Positions 17,360 through 24,239 of a stretch of DNA of 29,476 nt are shown piece after piece. Below the pieces are notes generated by a model. It was not told the DNA's origin. It was given only the letters and a program-made list of their open reading frames with translations, and did no database searches. A program made the position numbers and the translations under genes. Each line of letters begins with the position of its first letter. Position 1 is the stretch's first letter. The stretch comes from an uncultured Alphaproteobacteria bacterium (GTDB taxonomy: Bacteria > Pseudomonadota > Alphaproteobacteria > Puniceispirillales > Puniceispirillaceae): NCBI GenBank assembly GCA_937924895.1, contig CALEYP010000028.1, positions 1 through 29,476 on the forward strand. The letters run 5' to 3'.

Positions 17360-19084
17360 ATGAATATTTTTACACTTTTCGAAACTCATATTCACAATAT
17401 TTACAACGAATTAGTCGCAGAAGGTTCCCTAGCTGAGGGGCATAATCTGTCGAAGCTAACGGTGGAATTGCCACGTGAGGAATCTCATGGTGATTTGGCG
17501 ACAAATATTGCAATGGTCACGGCAAAATCTGCGGGTATGAACCCACGCGCCTTAGCAGAATTATATGTCGCGAAATTAGCGGATCTCGATGATGTCGAGA
17601 GCGCTGAAATTGCTGGTCCTGGTTTTATTAATTTACGATTACCAGCCTCAGCTTGGCAAAACCAATTGCGTGATATCCATGAGGCAGGGGTCGCCTATGG
17701 CCAATCTGAGATCGGGAAGGGCCAAAAGGTCAATGTCGAATTTGTCTCAGCTAATCCAACAGGGCCCTTGCATGCAGCCCATGCCAGAGGGGCAATTTTC
17801 GGTGATGCGCTAGCACATTTGCTGCAATTTGCAGGGTTTGATGTGACACGGGAATATTACATCAATGATGCTGGAACGCAGGTTGATGTGTTGGCGCGCT
17901 CTGCTTATTTACGGTATCGTGAAGCATTTGGGGAAGAGGTTACTATCCCAGCTGGCCTCTATCCAGGTGAATATTTAAAAGAGGTTGGGCAAGCGCTCAA
18001 AGCAGAATTTGCTGACCGTTTCCTTGAGGCTGATGAAGAAACATATCTGGCGCCTATTCGGGAATTTGCTGTTGCCATGATTATGGCAGGCATCAAGGAT
18101 GATTTATCTCGCCTTGGTGTCAGTATGGATGTGTTCTCGTCTGAGAGAGCTTTGACAGATAATGGCAAGGTGCAAGCAGCGATTGATCATCTGACGGCTC
18201 AGGATTTGATTTATCACGGGGTGTTGGAAAAGCCCAAAGGCCAAGCGCCAGAAGATTGGGAAGAGCGCGAGCAAATGCTTTTCAAAGCCAAACAATTTGG
18301 CGATGACACAGATAGACCCCTGCAGAAATCTGATGGCGGATGGACCTATTTTGCCTCAGATATTGCCTATCATTTAGATAAATATCAGCGTACAGATGGC
18401 CCCATGATTGATGTGTGGGGCGCTGATCATGGCGGATATGTCAAGCGCATGAAGGCCGCGACGGCAGCTGTGTCTGGCGCGTCAAATATGCTTGATGTCA
18501 AGCTATGCCAGCTTGTCTCGCTACTTGATAATGGTCAGCCTGTGAAAATGTCTAAGCGAGCAGGGACGTTCGTCACATTATCAGATGTGATGGATGCGGT
18601 TGGGCCTGATGTGATGCGTTTTATTATGTTAACGCGTCGCAATGACCAAACACTTGAATTTGATTATGCGAAAGTGACAGAAAAGAGCCGGGAAAACCCT
18701 GTCTTTTATGTTCAATATGCGCATGCCAGAGCGCGGTCAGTGTTCCGCCAGGCTGAGGCACCAACGCAATTTGATGATGCAGATCTCTCTTGTTTGACAC
18801 ATGAATTAGAAATGCGCTTGATGAAGCAATTAGCCTCATGGCCGGCTTTGATTGCAAGCGCGGCAAAAGCGCATGAGCCGCATCGCATTGCCTTTTATTT
18901 GATGGAATTGGCAGCGAATTTCCATAGTTTGTGGAATGGTGGGCGTGATGATCCCTCTTTGAAATTCATTCAAGGGGATGATGAAGCTGTGACAAAAGCG
19001 CGTCTCTATCTTGTCAATTGTGTCTCACTCGTGATTAGATCAGGATTAGGATTGCTCTCAATCACGGCCGCTGAGGAGATGTAG
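17360..19084 (+). CDS. argS: Arginyl-tRNA synthetase with atypical HIGH motif
   Basis: Charges tRNA-Arg; class I synthetase of 574 residues. The N-terminal additional domain reads VELPREESHGDLATNIAM. The catalytic core has VNVEFVSANPTGPLH, REYYINDAGTQVDVLARSAYLRY, DVWGADHGGYVKRM and an intact KMSKR loop at 18545-18559. The anticodon-binding DALR-type C-terminus (NPVFYVQYAHARARSV) is complete. The HIGH signature, normally HxGH in this family, reads HAAH (17771-17782), so the conserved Gly is Ala. I chose the ATG at 17360, one base after the dgt stop; an in-frame ATG at 17321 lies inside dgt and adds residues not seen in the family. Confidence 0.95.
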   Translation: MNIFTLFETHIHNIYNELVAEGSLAEGHNLSKLTVELPREESHGDLATNIAMVTAKSAGMNPRALAELYVAKLADLDDVESAEIAGPGFINLRLPASAWQNQLRDIHEAGVAYGQSEIGKGQKVNVEFVSANPTGPLHAAHARGAIFGDALAHLLQFAGFDVTREYYINDAGTQVDVLARSAYLRYREAFGEEVTIPAGLYPGEYLKEVGQALKAEFADRFLEADEETYLAPIREFAVAMIMAGIKDDLSRLGVSMDVFSSERALTDNGKVQAAIDHLTAQDLIYHGVLEKPKGQAPEDWEEREQMLFKAKQFGDDTDRPLQKSDGGWTYFASDIAYHLDKYQRTDGPMIDVWGADHGGYVKRMKAATAAVSGASNMLDVKLCQLVSLLDNGQPVKMSKRAGTFVTLSDVMDAVGPDVMRFIMLTRRNDQTLEFDYAKVTEKSRENPVFYVQYAHARARSVFRQAEAPTQFDDADLSCLTHELEMRLMKQLASWPALIASAAKAHEPHRIAFYLMELAANFHSLWNGGRDDPSLKFIQGDDEAVTKARLYLVNCVSLVIRSGLGLLSITAAEEM

Positions 19085-19088
19085 CATT

Positions 19089-19889
19089 ATGCGTGACGAT
19101 GATACTGGTAAAAAGACACTTTCTGTACCTGTGATTGCAGGGGCTATCATAGGGCTTGTCGCGCTTGGTGCTGTTGCCGCTTATGTGGTGCAAATGGCCA
19201 ATCAGTCAGCGCCTGTTAATGTGGTTGTTCTAAAGGCTGATCAATCAGATTTTAAAGCAAAGGCAGATGCGGAAGAGGCGCCTGATTCAAGCGCCGATAA
19301 ATCATCTGTTTACAATATGTTAGATGAGTTAAATGAAACAAAGGATGAGGTAGAAATTCTATCATTAAAGCCATCATCTCCTGAATTGCCAGAGGTCAAG
19401 ATTGAAGACGCTCCTGCGACGGAAAAGGTGGCAGAGGCGCCGCAAGACACTGCAACAGAAACCGCTGTCGTTGAGGAGGCAAAACCAGCTGATACAAAGC
19501 CGGTTCAGCCACAGGACGCTGTCACCAAAGCACCTGAAAGCGCTGAAGACGAGATGACAGCTGCCCTAGATAAAGCAGAGCCTGCTACCCGTCCCATTAC
19601 GAAAGAAGTGATTGAGGCGAAAGCAAAATCAGGCCCGTCTATGATGGTTCAGCTTGCTGCTTTCCGTGATGCGGGTAAAGCGCAAACCGTGGCTTCAGTC
19701 CTCACGCAAAAGCATAAAGACCGCTTACAGGGCCTCTCATTAGGGGTTATGCAAATAGATACCGGTAGTTCAGGCGTTTTCTGGCGCGTCATTACTGAGC
19801 CTTTGCCAAATGAAGATGCCAGAGGTCTCTGTGATGCGCTAAAACGTGCTGGCCAAGATTGTATTCTGCGGAAAGTAGATTTGCCGTAA
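19089..19889 (+). CDS. SPOR domain-containing membrane protein
   Basis: A 266-residue bitopic inner-membrane protein. A short cytoplasmic N-terminus leads to one membrane span (about 12-34: VPVIAGAIIGLVALGAVAAY). A long Glu/Ala/Pro-rich periplasmic linker follows, then a C-terminal SPOR domain (about 183-266) starting MMVQLAAFRDAGKAQTVA and ending DALKRAGQDCILRKV. SPOR domains bind denuded glycan at division septa. A GAGGAG site within the argS end precedes the ATG. The same position between argS and scpA is seen in many alphaproteobacteria, where a nagZ gene often follows; here scpA starts with no gap. Confidence 0.9.
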   Translation: MRDDDTGKKTLSVPVIAGAIIGLVALGAVAAYVVQMANQSAPVNVVVLKADQSDFKAKADAEEAPDSSADKSSVYNMLDELNETKDEVEILSLKPSSPELPEVKIEDAPATEKVAEAPQDTATETAVVEEAKPADTKPVQPQDAVTKAPESAEDEMTAALDKAEPATRPITKEVIEAKAKSGPSMMVQLAAFRDAGKAQTVASVLTQKHKDRLQGLSLGVMQIDTGSSGVFWRVITEPLPNEDARGLCDALKRAGQDCILRKVDLP

Positions 19890-20681
19890 ATGACTGAGTT
19901 TCCCATCACAGATGACGTTGTGCATGCATCTGGCGATGCCACGCAACTGACATTATTTGTCAATCTGGATGGGTTTGAAGGGCCAATCGACTTGCTACTA
20001 TCTTTGGCAAGAGAGCAAAAAGTTGATTTGATGAAAATCTCTATTTTGCCGCTTGCTGAGCAATATTTATCTTTTATTGAAACCGCGCAAGAGTTGAACC
20101 TTGAAGTGGCGGCTGATTATTTGGTGATGGCTGCGTGGCTCGCTTATCTCAAATCCCGTTTGCTATTGCCGGAGGCAGAGCCAGAGGCCGATGAAGAAAT
20201 TGTTGATATGACAGACGCGCTTCGCTTTCAGCTATTGCGTTTGGAAGCGATGCAAGAAGCGGCAAAATCACTCGCATCATTACCTAAATTGGGTCAGGCC
20301 CGTCACGCAAGAGGGGAGCCTGAATATTTCACAACGACTGAAAAGCCGTTATGGACTGCCGGTCTGTATGACTTGTTGGCCGTGTATGGTGACCTCAGAT
20401 CTGAGGAAACAGCGCAGACTTTAACGATTGCTGCGACACGTTTATATTCAGTACAAGAAGCCTCAAGCAGGTTGAAACATCTGCTAAAAACATCACCTGG
20501 CTGGACCGTGTTGGAGCAGTTCTTGCCTGGCGGGCTGCATCGCTCGCTTGATAGGCGTTCCGCGATGGCCTCTCATTTTGTGGCCTCATTAGAATTGGCA
20601 AAGGAAGGAATTGTGAATTTGCGGCAGCAATCTCACTATGGGCCGATTTATTTGCGGGCAAAGGAGATATCAGATGGATAA
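19890..20681 (+). CDS. scpA: Segregation and condensation protein A
   Basis: Kleisin subunit of the SMC-ScpAB condensin that compacts and separates the chromosome. The 263 residues show the kleisin N-terminus FEGPIDLLLSLAREQKVDLMKISILPLAEQYL, the AADYLVMAAWLAYLKSRLLLP helix, and a C-terminal winged-helix portion with FVASLELAKEGIVNLRQ and YGPIYLRA. It begins directly after the stop of the SPOR gene and overlaps scpB by eight bases, so it is translationally coupled. The smc gene is not in the window. Confidence 0.96.
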   Translation: MTEFPITDDVVHASGDATQLTLFVNLDGFEGPIDLLLSLAREQKVDLMKISILPLAEQYLSFIETAQELNLEVAADYLVMAAWLAYLKSRLLLPEAEPEADEEIVDMTDALRFQLLRLEAMQEAAKSLASLPKLGQARHARGEPEYFTTTEKPLWTAGLYDLLAVYGDLRSEETAQTLTIAATRLYSVQEASSRLKHLLKTSPGWTVLEQFLPGGLHRSLDRRSAMASHFVASLELAKEGIVNLRQQSHYGPIYLRAKEISDG

Positions 20682-21360
20682 ACTGGCGCCACATTCAGAA
20701 TTACTGCTACAGCAAGCCAAGGTGATTGAGGCCGTCATTTTTGCCTCGCCGAAGCCTGTGCGCGCTCGTGACTTAATCGCTTATCTCGAAGATGAAACAC
20801 AGCTTGCGACTGTTATAGCGATTATTGATGAGCGGTATGGGGCGTATTCAGGGGTAGAGCTTGTCAAGCGGGATGATGCCTTTGCCTTTCGAACCAAGCC
20901 AGAAATTGCGGAAAACCTGAATATTGAACGTCAGGTTGAGCGTCCACTCTCTCGTGCTGCGATGGAAGTTTTGGCGATTATTGCCTATCACCAGCCTGTA
21001 ACGCGCGCTGAGATTGAAGAAATTAGAGGTATCAGCCTGTCAAAAGGTACAATGGATATCTTGCTTGAAGTTGGGTGGATAAAGCCACGCGGAAGGCGCC
21101 GCACACCAGGGCGTCCTTTGACATGGGGCACATCTCCTGGTTTCTTGGACCATTTTGGCTTGGAGTCTCTGGATGCGTTGCCAGGGATGGAAGAGTTAAA
21201 ATCTGCTGGTCTCCTGCGAAAGAGACAGATTTTGGGGAATCTGGGAGAAGGAGCCGCTCAGGAAGATGAGGCAATGGAGGATGTCATTACAGATTATGTT
21301 GATGATGACTTGCTAGAAGCGGCATTTGGTGAAACTGAATTTGCGGATGATGAGGCATGA
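20674..21360 (+). CDS. scpB: Segregation and condensation protein B
   Basis: Second non-SMC condensin subunit: two winged-helix domains binding ScpA, 228 residues. The family core is plain: VIEAVIFASPKPVRARDL, FRTKPEIAENLNIERQVERPLS, AAMEVLAIIAYHQPVTRAEIEEIRG and GRRRTPGRPLTWGTSPGFLDHFGLESLDALPG. The tail is acidic, ending in EFADDEA. I chose the ATG at 20674 because AAGGAG lies seven bases upstream and the extra 12 residues from 20638 do not fit. The stop overlaps the ABC ATPase start as ATGA. Confidence 0.95.
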   Translation: MDKLAPHSELLLQQAKVIEAVIFASPKPVRARDLIAYLEDETQLATVIAIIDERYGAYSGVELVKRDDAFAFRTKPEIAENLNIERQVERPLSRAAMEVLAIIAYHQPVTRAEIEEIRGISLSKGTMDILLEVGWIKPRGRRRTPGRPLTWGTSPGFLDHFGLESLDALPGMEELKSAGLLRKRQILGNLGEGAAQEDEAMEDVITDYVDDDLLEAAFGETEFADDEA

Positions 21361-22406
21361 TTTATTCCTTTGAAGATATCAGCCACCATTATGGTGTAAC
21401 ACCGTCTGTGGATGATATTTCATTTGCCATTAAGCAGGGAGAAGTGGTGTCTCTCCTTGGGCCAAGTGGTTGTGGCAAATCAACCTTATTGCGCCTTGCC
21501 GCAGGATTAGAGGCCCCTCATAAAGGTCAAATCAGGGCAGGGGACAAGGTTATATCATCTGCGGGATATGCACTCCCTGCGGATCAGCGTCATATGGGTC
21601 TTGTCTTTCAAAATTATGCGTTATTTCCCCATTTAACCATCTTGGAAAATGTCTGTTATGGCCTGAAAACATCAAAAAAACAGGCGCAGGAACGGGCCTA
21701 TCAGGTGATGCAAGATGTTGGTGTTGATAAACTGGCCAATATGTATCCCCATGAATGTTCTGGCGGGCAGCAACAACGCGTAGCTTTGGCACGTGCTATT
21801 GCGCCTTCACCACAGCTTTTATTGTTAGATGAGCCCTTTTCTGGTCTTGATACAAGGCTCAGAGAGCGGATCCGTGATACGTTATTACACCTGCTACGTG
21901 AGCAAAATATTGCGACCCTTATGGTAACGCATGATGCAGAAGAGGCGATGTTTATGTCGGACCGCATTGTGGTGATGAATCAGGGGCAAATTGTTCAGAT
22001 TGGACGCCCCATTGATGTGTATCGCTCGCCAGTCAACGCCTTCGTTGCCACGTTCTTTGGCGAGGCAAACCGCTTTGATGGGCAAGTGCAATCCGGTCAA
22101 GTGCAAACCATCCTAGGGGCAATTGATACACCGCAATTATCAGATGGTCAGGCAGTTGAAGTTGTGGTGCGCAATGAGAATTTAAATGTCTATACCGAGC
22201 CGCAACATATAGCTGATAAGCCATTCTCACTAGTTGAATTGCATCTATTAGGGGGGAGTACGCTTATTCACCTTGCAGGTGATGGCGATGATGGCACTAA
22301 ACATCATTTCCACGCCAAAATCCCGGGCATCAATTTTCTTCAACCAGAGATGCCTATTTATCTAGCGGCTGATCAAAGCCAGATATTCATCTATCCTAAA
22401 ACGTGA
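21357..22406 (+). CDS. ABC transporter ATP-binding protein (FbpC/PotA-like importer ATPase)
   Basis: Cytoplasmic ATPase subunit of an ABC importer of the iron(III)/spermidine/sulfate type; 349 residues. Walker A is GPSGCGKST (35-43), the Q-loop is VFQNYALFPHLT, Walker B is LLLLDEPFSGLD (154-165) and the H-loop is VTHDAEEAMFMSDR. The signature reads CSGGQQQRVALARA, with Cys in place of the usual Leu. The last 120 residues form a TOBE-like regulatory domain, as in FbpC. The start overlaps the scpB stop by four bases, yet no permease or binding-protein gene is in the window, so partners must be elsewhere. Iron is a guess from similarity only. Confidence 0.88.
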   Translation: MIYSFEDISHHYGVTPSVDDISFAIKQGEVVSLLGPSGCGKSTLLRLAAGLEAPHKGQIRAGDKVISSAGYALPADQRHMGLVFQNYALFPHLTILENVCYGLKTSKKQAQERAYQVMQDVGVDKLANMYPHECSGGQQQRVALARAIAPSPQLLLLDEPFSGLDTRLRERIRDTLLHLLREQNIATLMVTHDAEEAMFMSDRIVVMNQGQIVQIGRPIDVYRSPVNAFVATFFGEANRFDGQVQSGQVQTILGAIDTPQLSDGQAVEVVVRNENLNVYTEPQHIADKPFSLVELHLLGGSTLIHLAGDGDDGTKHHFHAKIPGINFLQPEMPIYLAADQSQIFIYPKT

Positions 22407-22449
22407 TATCAGCCCTGAGCTGGGTAATGTATGCATTTTTTTGTGTTTT

Positions 22450-22466
22450 ACACTTGGATTAAGTGT
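22450..22466. promoter_or_regulatory. Inverted repeat ACACTT-N5-AAGTGT next to the tatA promoter
   Basis: A perfect six-base dyad with a five-base centre ends exactly where the proposed -35 box of tatA begins. That is a natural place for a repressor or activator site. No known factor is assigned. Confidence 0.35.
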
Positions 22467-22495
22467 TTGCTGATCTAAAACCAGCTGGCTATAGT
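22467..22495 (+). promoter_or_regulatory. Sigma-70-type promoter for tatA
   Basis: TTGCTG (22467-22472) and TATAGT (22490-22495) have the ideal 17-base spacing and lie 37 bases before the tatA start. This makes tatA likely to be transcribed separately from the scpAB-ABC genes. Confidence 0.5.
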
Positions 22496-22532
22496 GAGGC
22501 TAGTTGAATTTTTATAGCTTTATGAGGTTATT

Positions 22533-22853
22533 ATGGGCTTTACTTCTATTTGGCATTGGCTTGTTGTTTTGGCAGTCGTGCTTATTCTTTTCGCGCGTCC
22601 TGGCAAAATTTCAAACATCATGGGTGATTTTGGCAAAGGCTTACGTAATTTCAAAGATGGCGTAAAAGGTGACGAAGCAGACGCGGCGGATGCTGAAGAT
22701 GCCATCGAAGCACCAGCTGAAGACGTAGCAGCAGCGCCAAAGAAAAAGCCTGCAGCGAAGAAGAAAGCCGCACCAAAGAAAAAAGCAGCACCTAAGAAGA
22801 AAGCTGCTGCGAAAAAAGGTGCGTCTAAGAAGAAAGCAGCTAAGAAGTCTTAA
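22533..22853 (+). CDS. tatA: Sec-independent translocase protein TatA with Lys/Ala-rich tail
   Basis: Pore-forming subunit of the twin-arginine translocase, which exports folded proteins. Residues 1-20 form the membrane helix (WHWLVVLAVVLILF). FARPGKISNIMGDFGKGLRNFKDGV is the hinge and amphipathic helix; the usual Phe-Gly hinge reads Phe-Ala. After an acidic stretch, the last 40 residues are almost only Lys, Ala and Pro in KKKAAP-like repeats, resembling histone H1-type tails and unusual for TatA. The start ATG follows a GAGG site. A rho-independent terminator separates it from tatB. Confidence 0.93.
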   Translation: MGFTSIWHWLVVLAVVLILFARPGKISNIMGDFGKGLRNFKDGVKGDEADAADAEDAIEAPAEDVAAAPKKKPAAKKKAAPKKKAAPKKKAAAKKGASKKKAAKKS

Positions 22854-22870
22854 GCCTGTCTTTGTCATTA

Positions 22871-22899
22871 GGGCGGGCCATTTGGCCCGTCTTTTATTT
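22871..22899 (+). terminator. Rho-independent terminator between tatA and tatB
   Basis: CGGGCC (22874-22879) pairs with GGCCCG (22884-22889) around an ATTT loop. Three further weaker pairs extend the stem outward, and a T-rich stretch (CTTTTATTT) follows. Placed inside the tat operon, it probably lets only part of transcription continue into tatBC, keeping TatA in excess. Confidence 0.75.
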
Positions 22900-22915
22900 A
22901 AAGTTGGATAGCTAA

Positions 22916-23374
22916 ATGTTTGATCTAGGCTGGCAAGAATTTTTGATGGTTGCCGTCGTGTTGGTGTTGGTCGTTGGCCCCAAAGACATGCCACGTATCA
23001 TGCGCAGTTTTTCGCAAGTCATGCGGAAAGCAAAATCAATGGCACGCGAATTTACAACGTCACTTGAAGATGTTGCGAATGAGGCTGATGTTAAGAAAAT
23101 CCTTCATGATGTGAAGGAAGGTGAATTTGACGATATGGCAAATTTGCTAGATGGCGATATCAAAGATGTAGCAAATGATATGAAAGACGCCGCAGGGATC
23201 GACGAGATCAAGCGCGATGTTGAGACCGTCCAAGGCAAAGAGACAAAATCAAAGGCGAGCCCTAAAAAAGCCGCTGCGCAATCTAAAGCTGCAACGAAAA
23301 CATCAGCTAAAAAAGCCCCAAAAAAGTCAGCCAAAAAAGCCGCCACTAAGTCAGCGAAGAAAGCCGCATCATGA
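22916..23374 (+). CDS. tatB: Sec-independent translocase protein TatB with Lys/Ala-rich tail
   Basis: Works with TatC to recognise twin-arginine signal peptides. MFDLGWQEFLMVAVVLVLVVGPKDMP is a textbook TatB start (membrane helix, then G-P hinge), followed by the amphipathic helix RIMRSFSQVMRKAKSMAREF and an acidic helical region. The last 45 residues are Lys/Ala/Ser-rich (for example AKKAPKKSAKKAATKSAKKA), echoing the TatA tail. Length is 152 residues. The stop overlaps the tatC start (ATGA), coupling the two. Confidence 0.93.
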   Translation: MFDLGWQEFLMVAVVLVLVVGPKDMPRIMRSFSQVMRKAKSMAREFTTSLEDVANEADVKKILHDVKEGEFDDMANLLDGDIKDVANDMKDAAGIDEIKRDVETVQGKETKSKASPKKAAAQSKAATKTSAKKAPKKSAKKAATKSAKKAAS

Positions 23375-24192
23375 CGGAACAGCTTACCGACCAAACAGAA
23401 GACCAATTAGATGAACAGGGCTCAATGACAATCATTGAGCATTTGACAGAGTTGCGTAACCGTATTGGCGTGATCTTTGCGGTATTTATCGTTTTCTTCA
23501 TTGCTGCCTTCATTCGCCCATTTGGCAGTGATAGCGCAAATCTTGCAGACCTTGTTTATCGTTTCCTGCAGGCGCCTTTGGCAGATATTTTGCTCGAGCG
23601 TGGTGGTCGTATGATCTTCACAGGCTTGCATGAAGGCTTTTTTACACAGGTGAAGGTGGCCTTCTTTACCTCCTTATGCATCACCTTTCCCCTAATGCTT
23701 ATCCAAATTTGGAAATTTGTTGCGCCGGCTTTATACAAGAATGAGAAGTCAGCTTTTGCCCCATTTCTATTAGCAACGCCTGTGTTGTTCGCGCTAGGGG
23801 CAATGATGGTCTATTACCTCGTCATTCCGCTCGCTTGGCAGTTCTTTGTTGGTTTTGAGACCATTGGCGGAGAAGGCGCGCTTCCTATTCAGGTAGAGCC
23901 GCGCATTTCTGAATATCTCTCATTGGTGATGAGGCTAATGTTTGCCTTTGGCATTGCCTTTGAATTACCCGTCATTTTGTTATTGCTTGTAAAAGCGGGA
24001 TTAGTGTCGCCAGAGGGACTGGCCTCCAAGCGGAAATATGCCATTTTACTATCATTTGTGGCGGCCGCTATTTTGACGCCACCCGATGTGATTTCACAAG
24101 TGCTACTCGCAGTTCCCGTGATTTTACTTTATGAAATTTCCATCATCATTGCGCGCTTTATTCAACCATCAGAGTCTGCGCAACCCGAATAG
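23371..24192 (+). CDS. tatC: Sec-independent translocase protein TatC
   Basis: Signal-peptide receptor of the Tat system; 273 residues with six membrane spans. The family block SMTIIEHLTELRNRIG opens the conserved part after an acidic N-terminal extension of about 18 residues. FPLMLIQIWKFVAPALYKNEK carries the conserved Phe and Glu of the first periplasmic and cytoplasmic region, and AAAILTPPDVISQVLLAVPVILLYEISI is the typical end. The start overlaps tatB by four bases. An in-frame ATG just before TIIEHLTELR is an alternative start, but lacks the coupling. Confidence 0.95.
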   Translation: MTEQLTDQTEDQLDEQGSMTIIEHLTELRNRIGVIFAVFIVFFIAAFIRPFGSDSANLADLVYRFLQAPLADILLERGGRMIFTGLHEGFFTQVKVAFFTSLCITFPLMLIQIWKFVAPALYKNEKSAFAPFLLATPVLFALGAMMVYYLVIPLAWQFFVGFETIGGEGALPIQVEPRISEYLSLVMRLMFAFGIAFELPVILLLLVKAGLVSPEGLASKRKYAILLSFVAAAILTPPDVISQVLLAVPVILLYEISIIIARFIQPSESAQPE

Positions 24193-24239
24193 CAATCAGC
24201 TTTGCCTGATCTGACATCTTACTTCATAGGACGACCCTC

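Noticed and set aside
22407..22440. Terminator after the ABC ATPase gene (CAGC/GCTG stem with later T-run)
   Set aside because: The stem is only four base pairs and the T-run is too far away.
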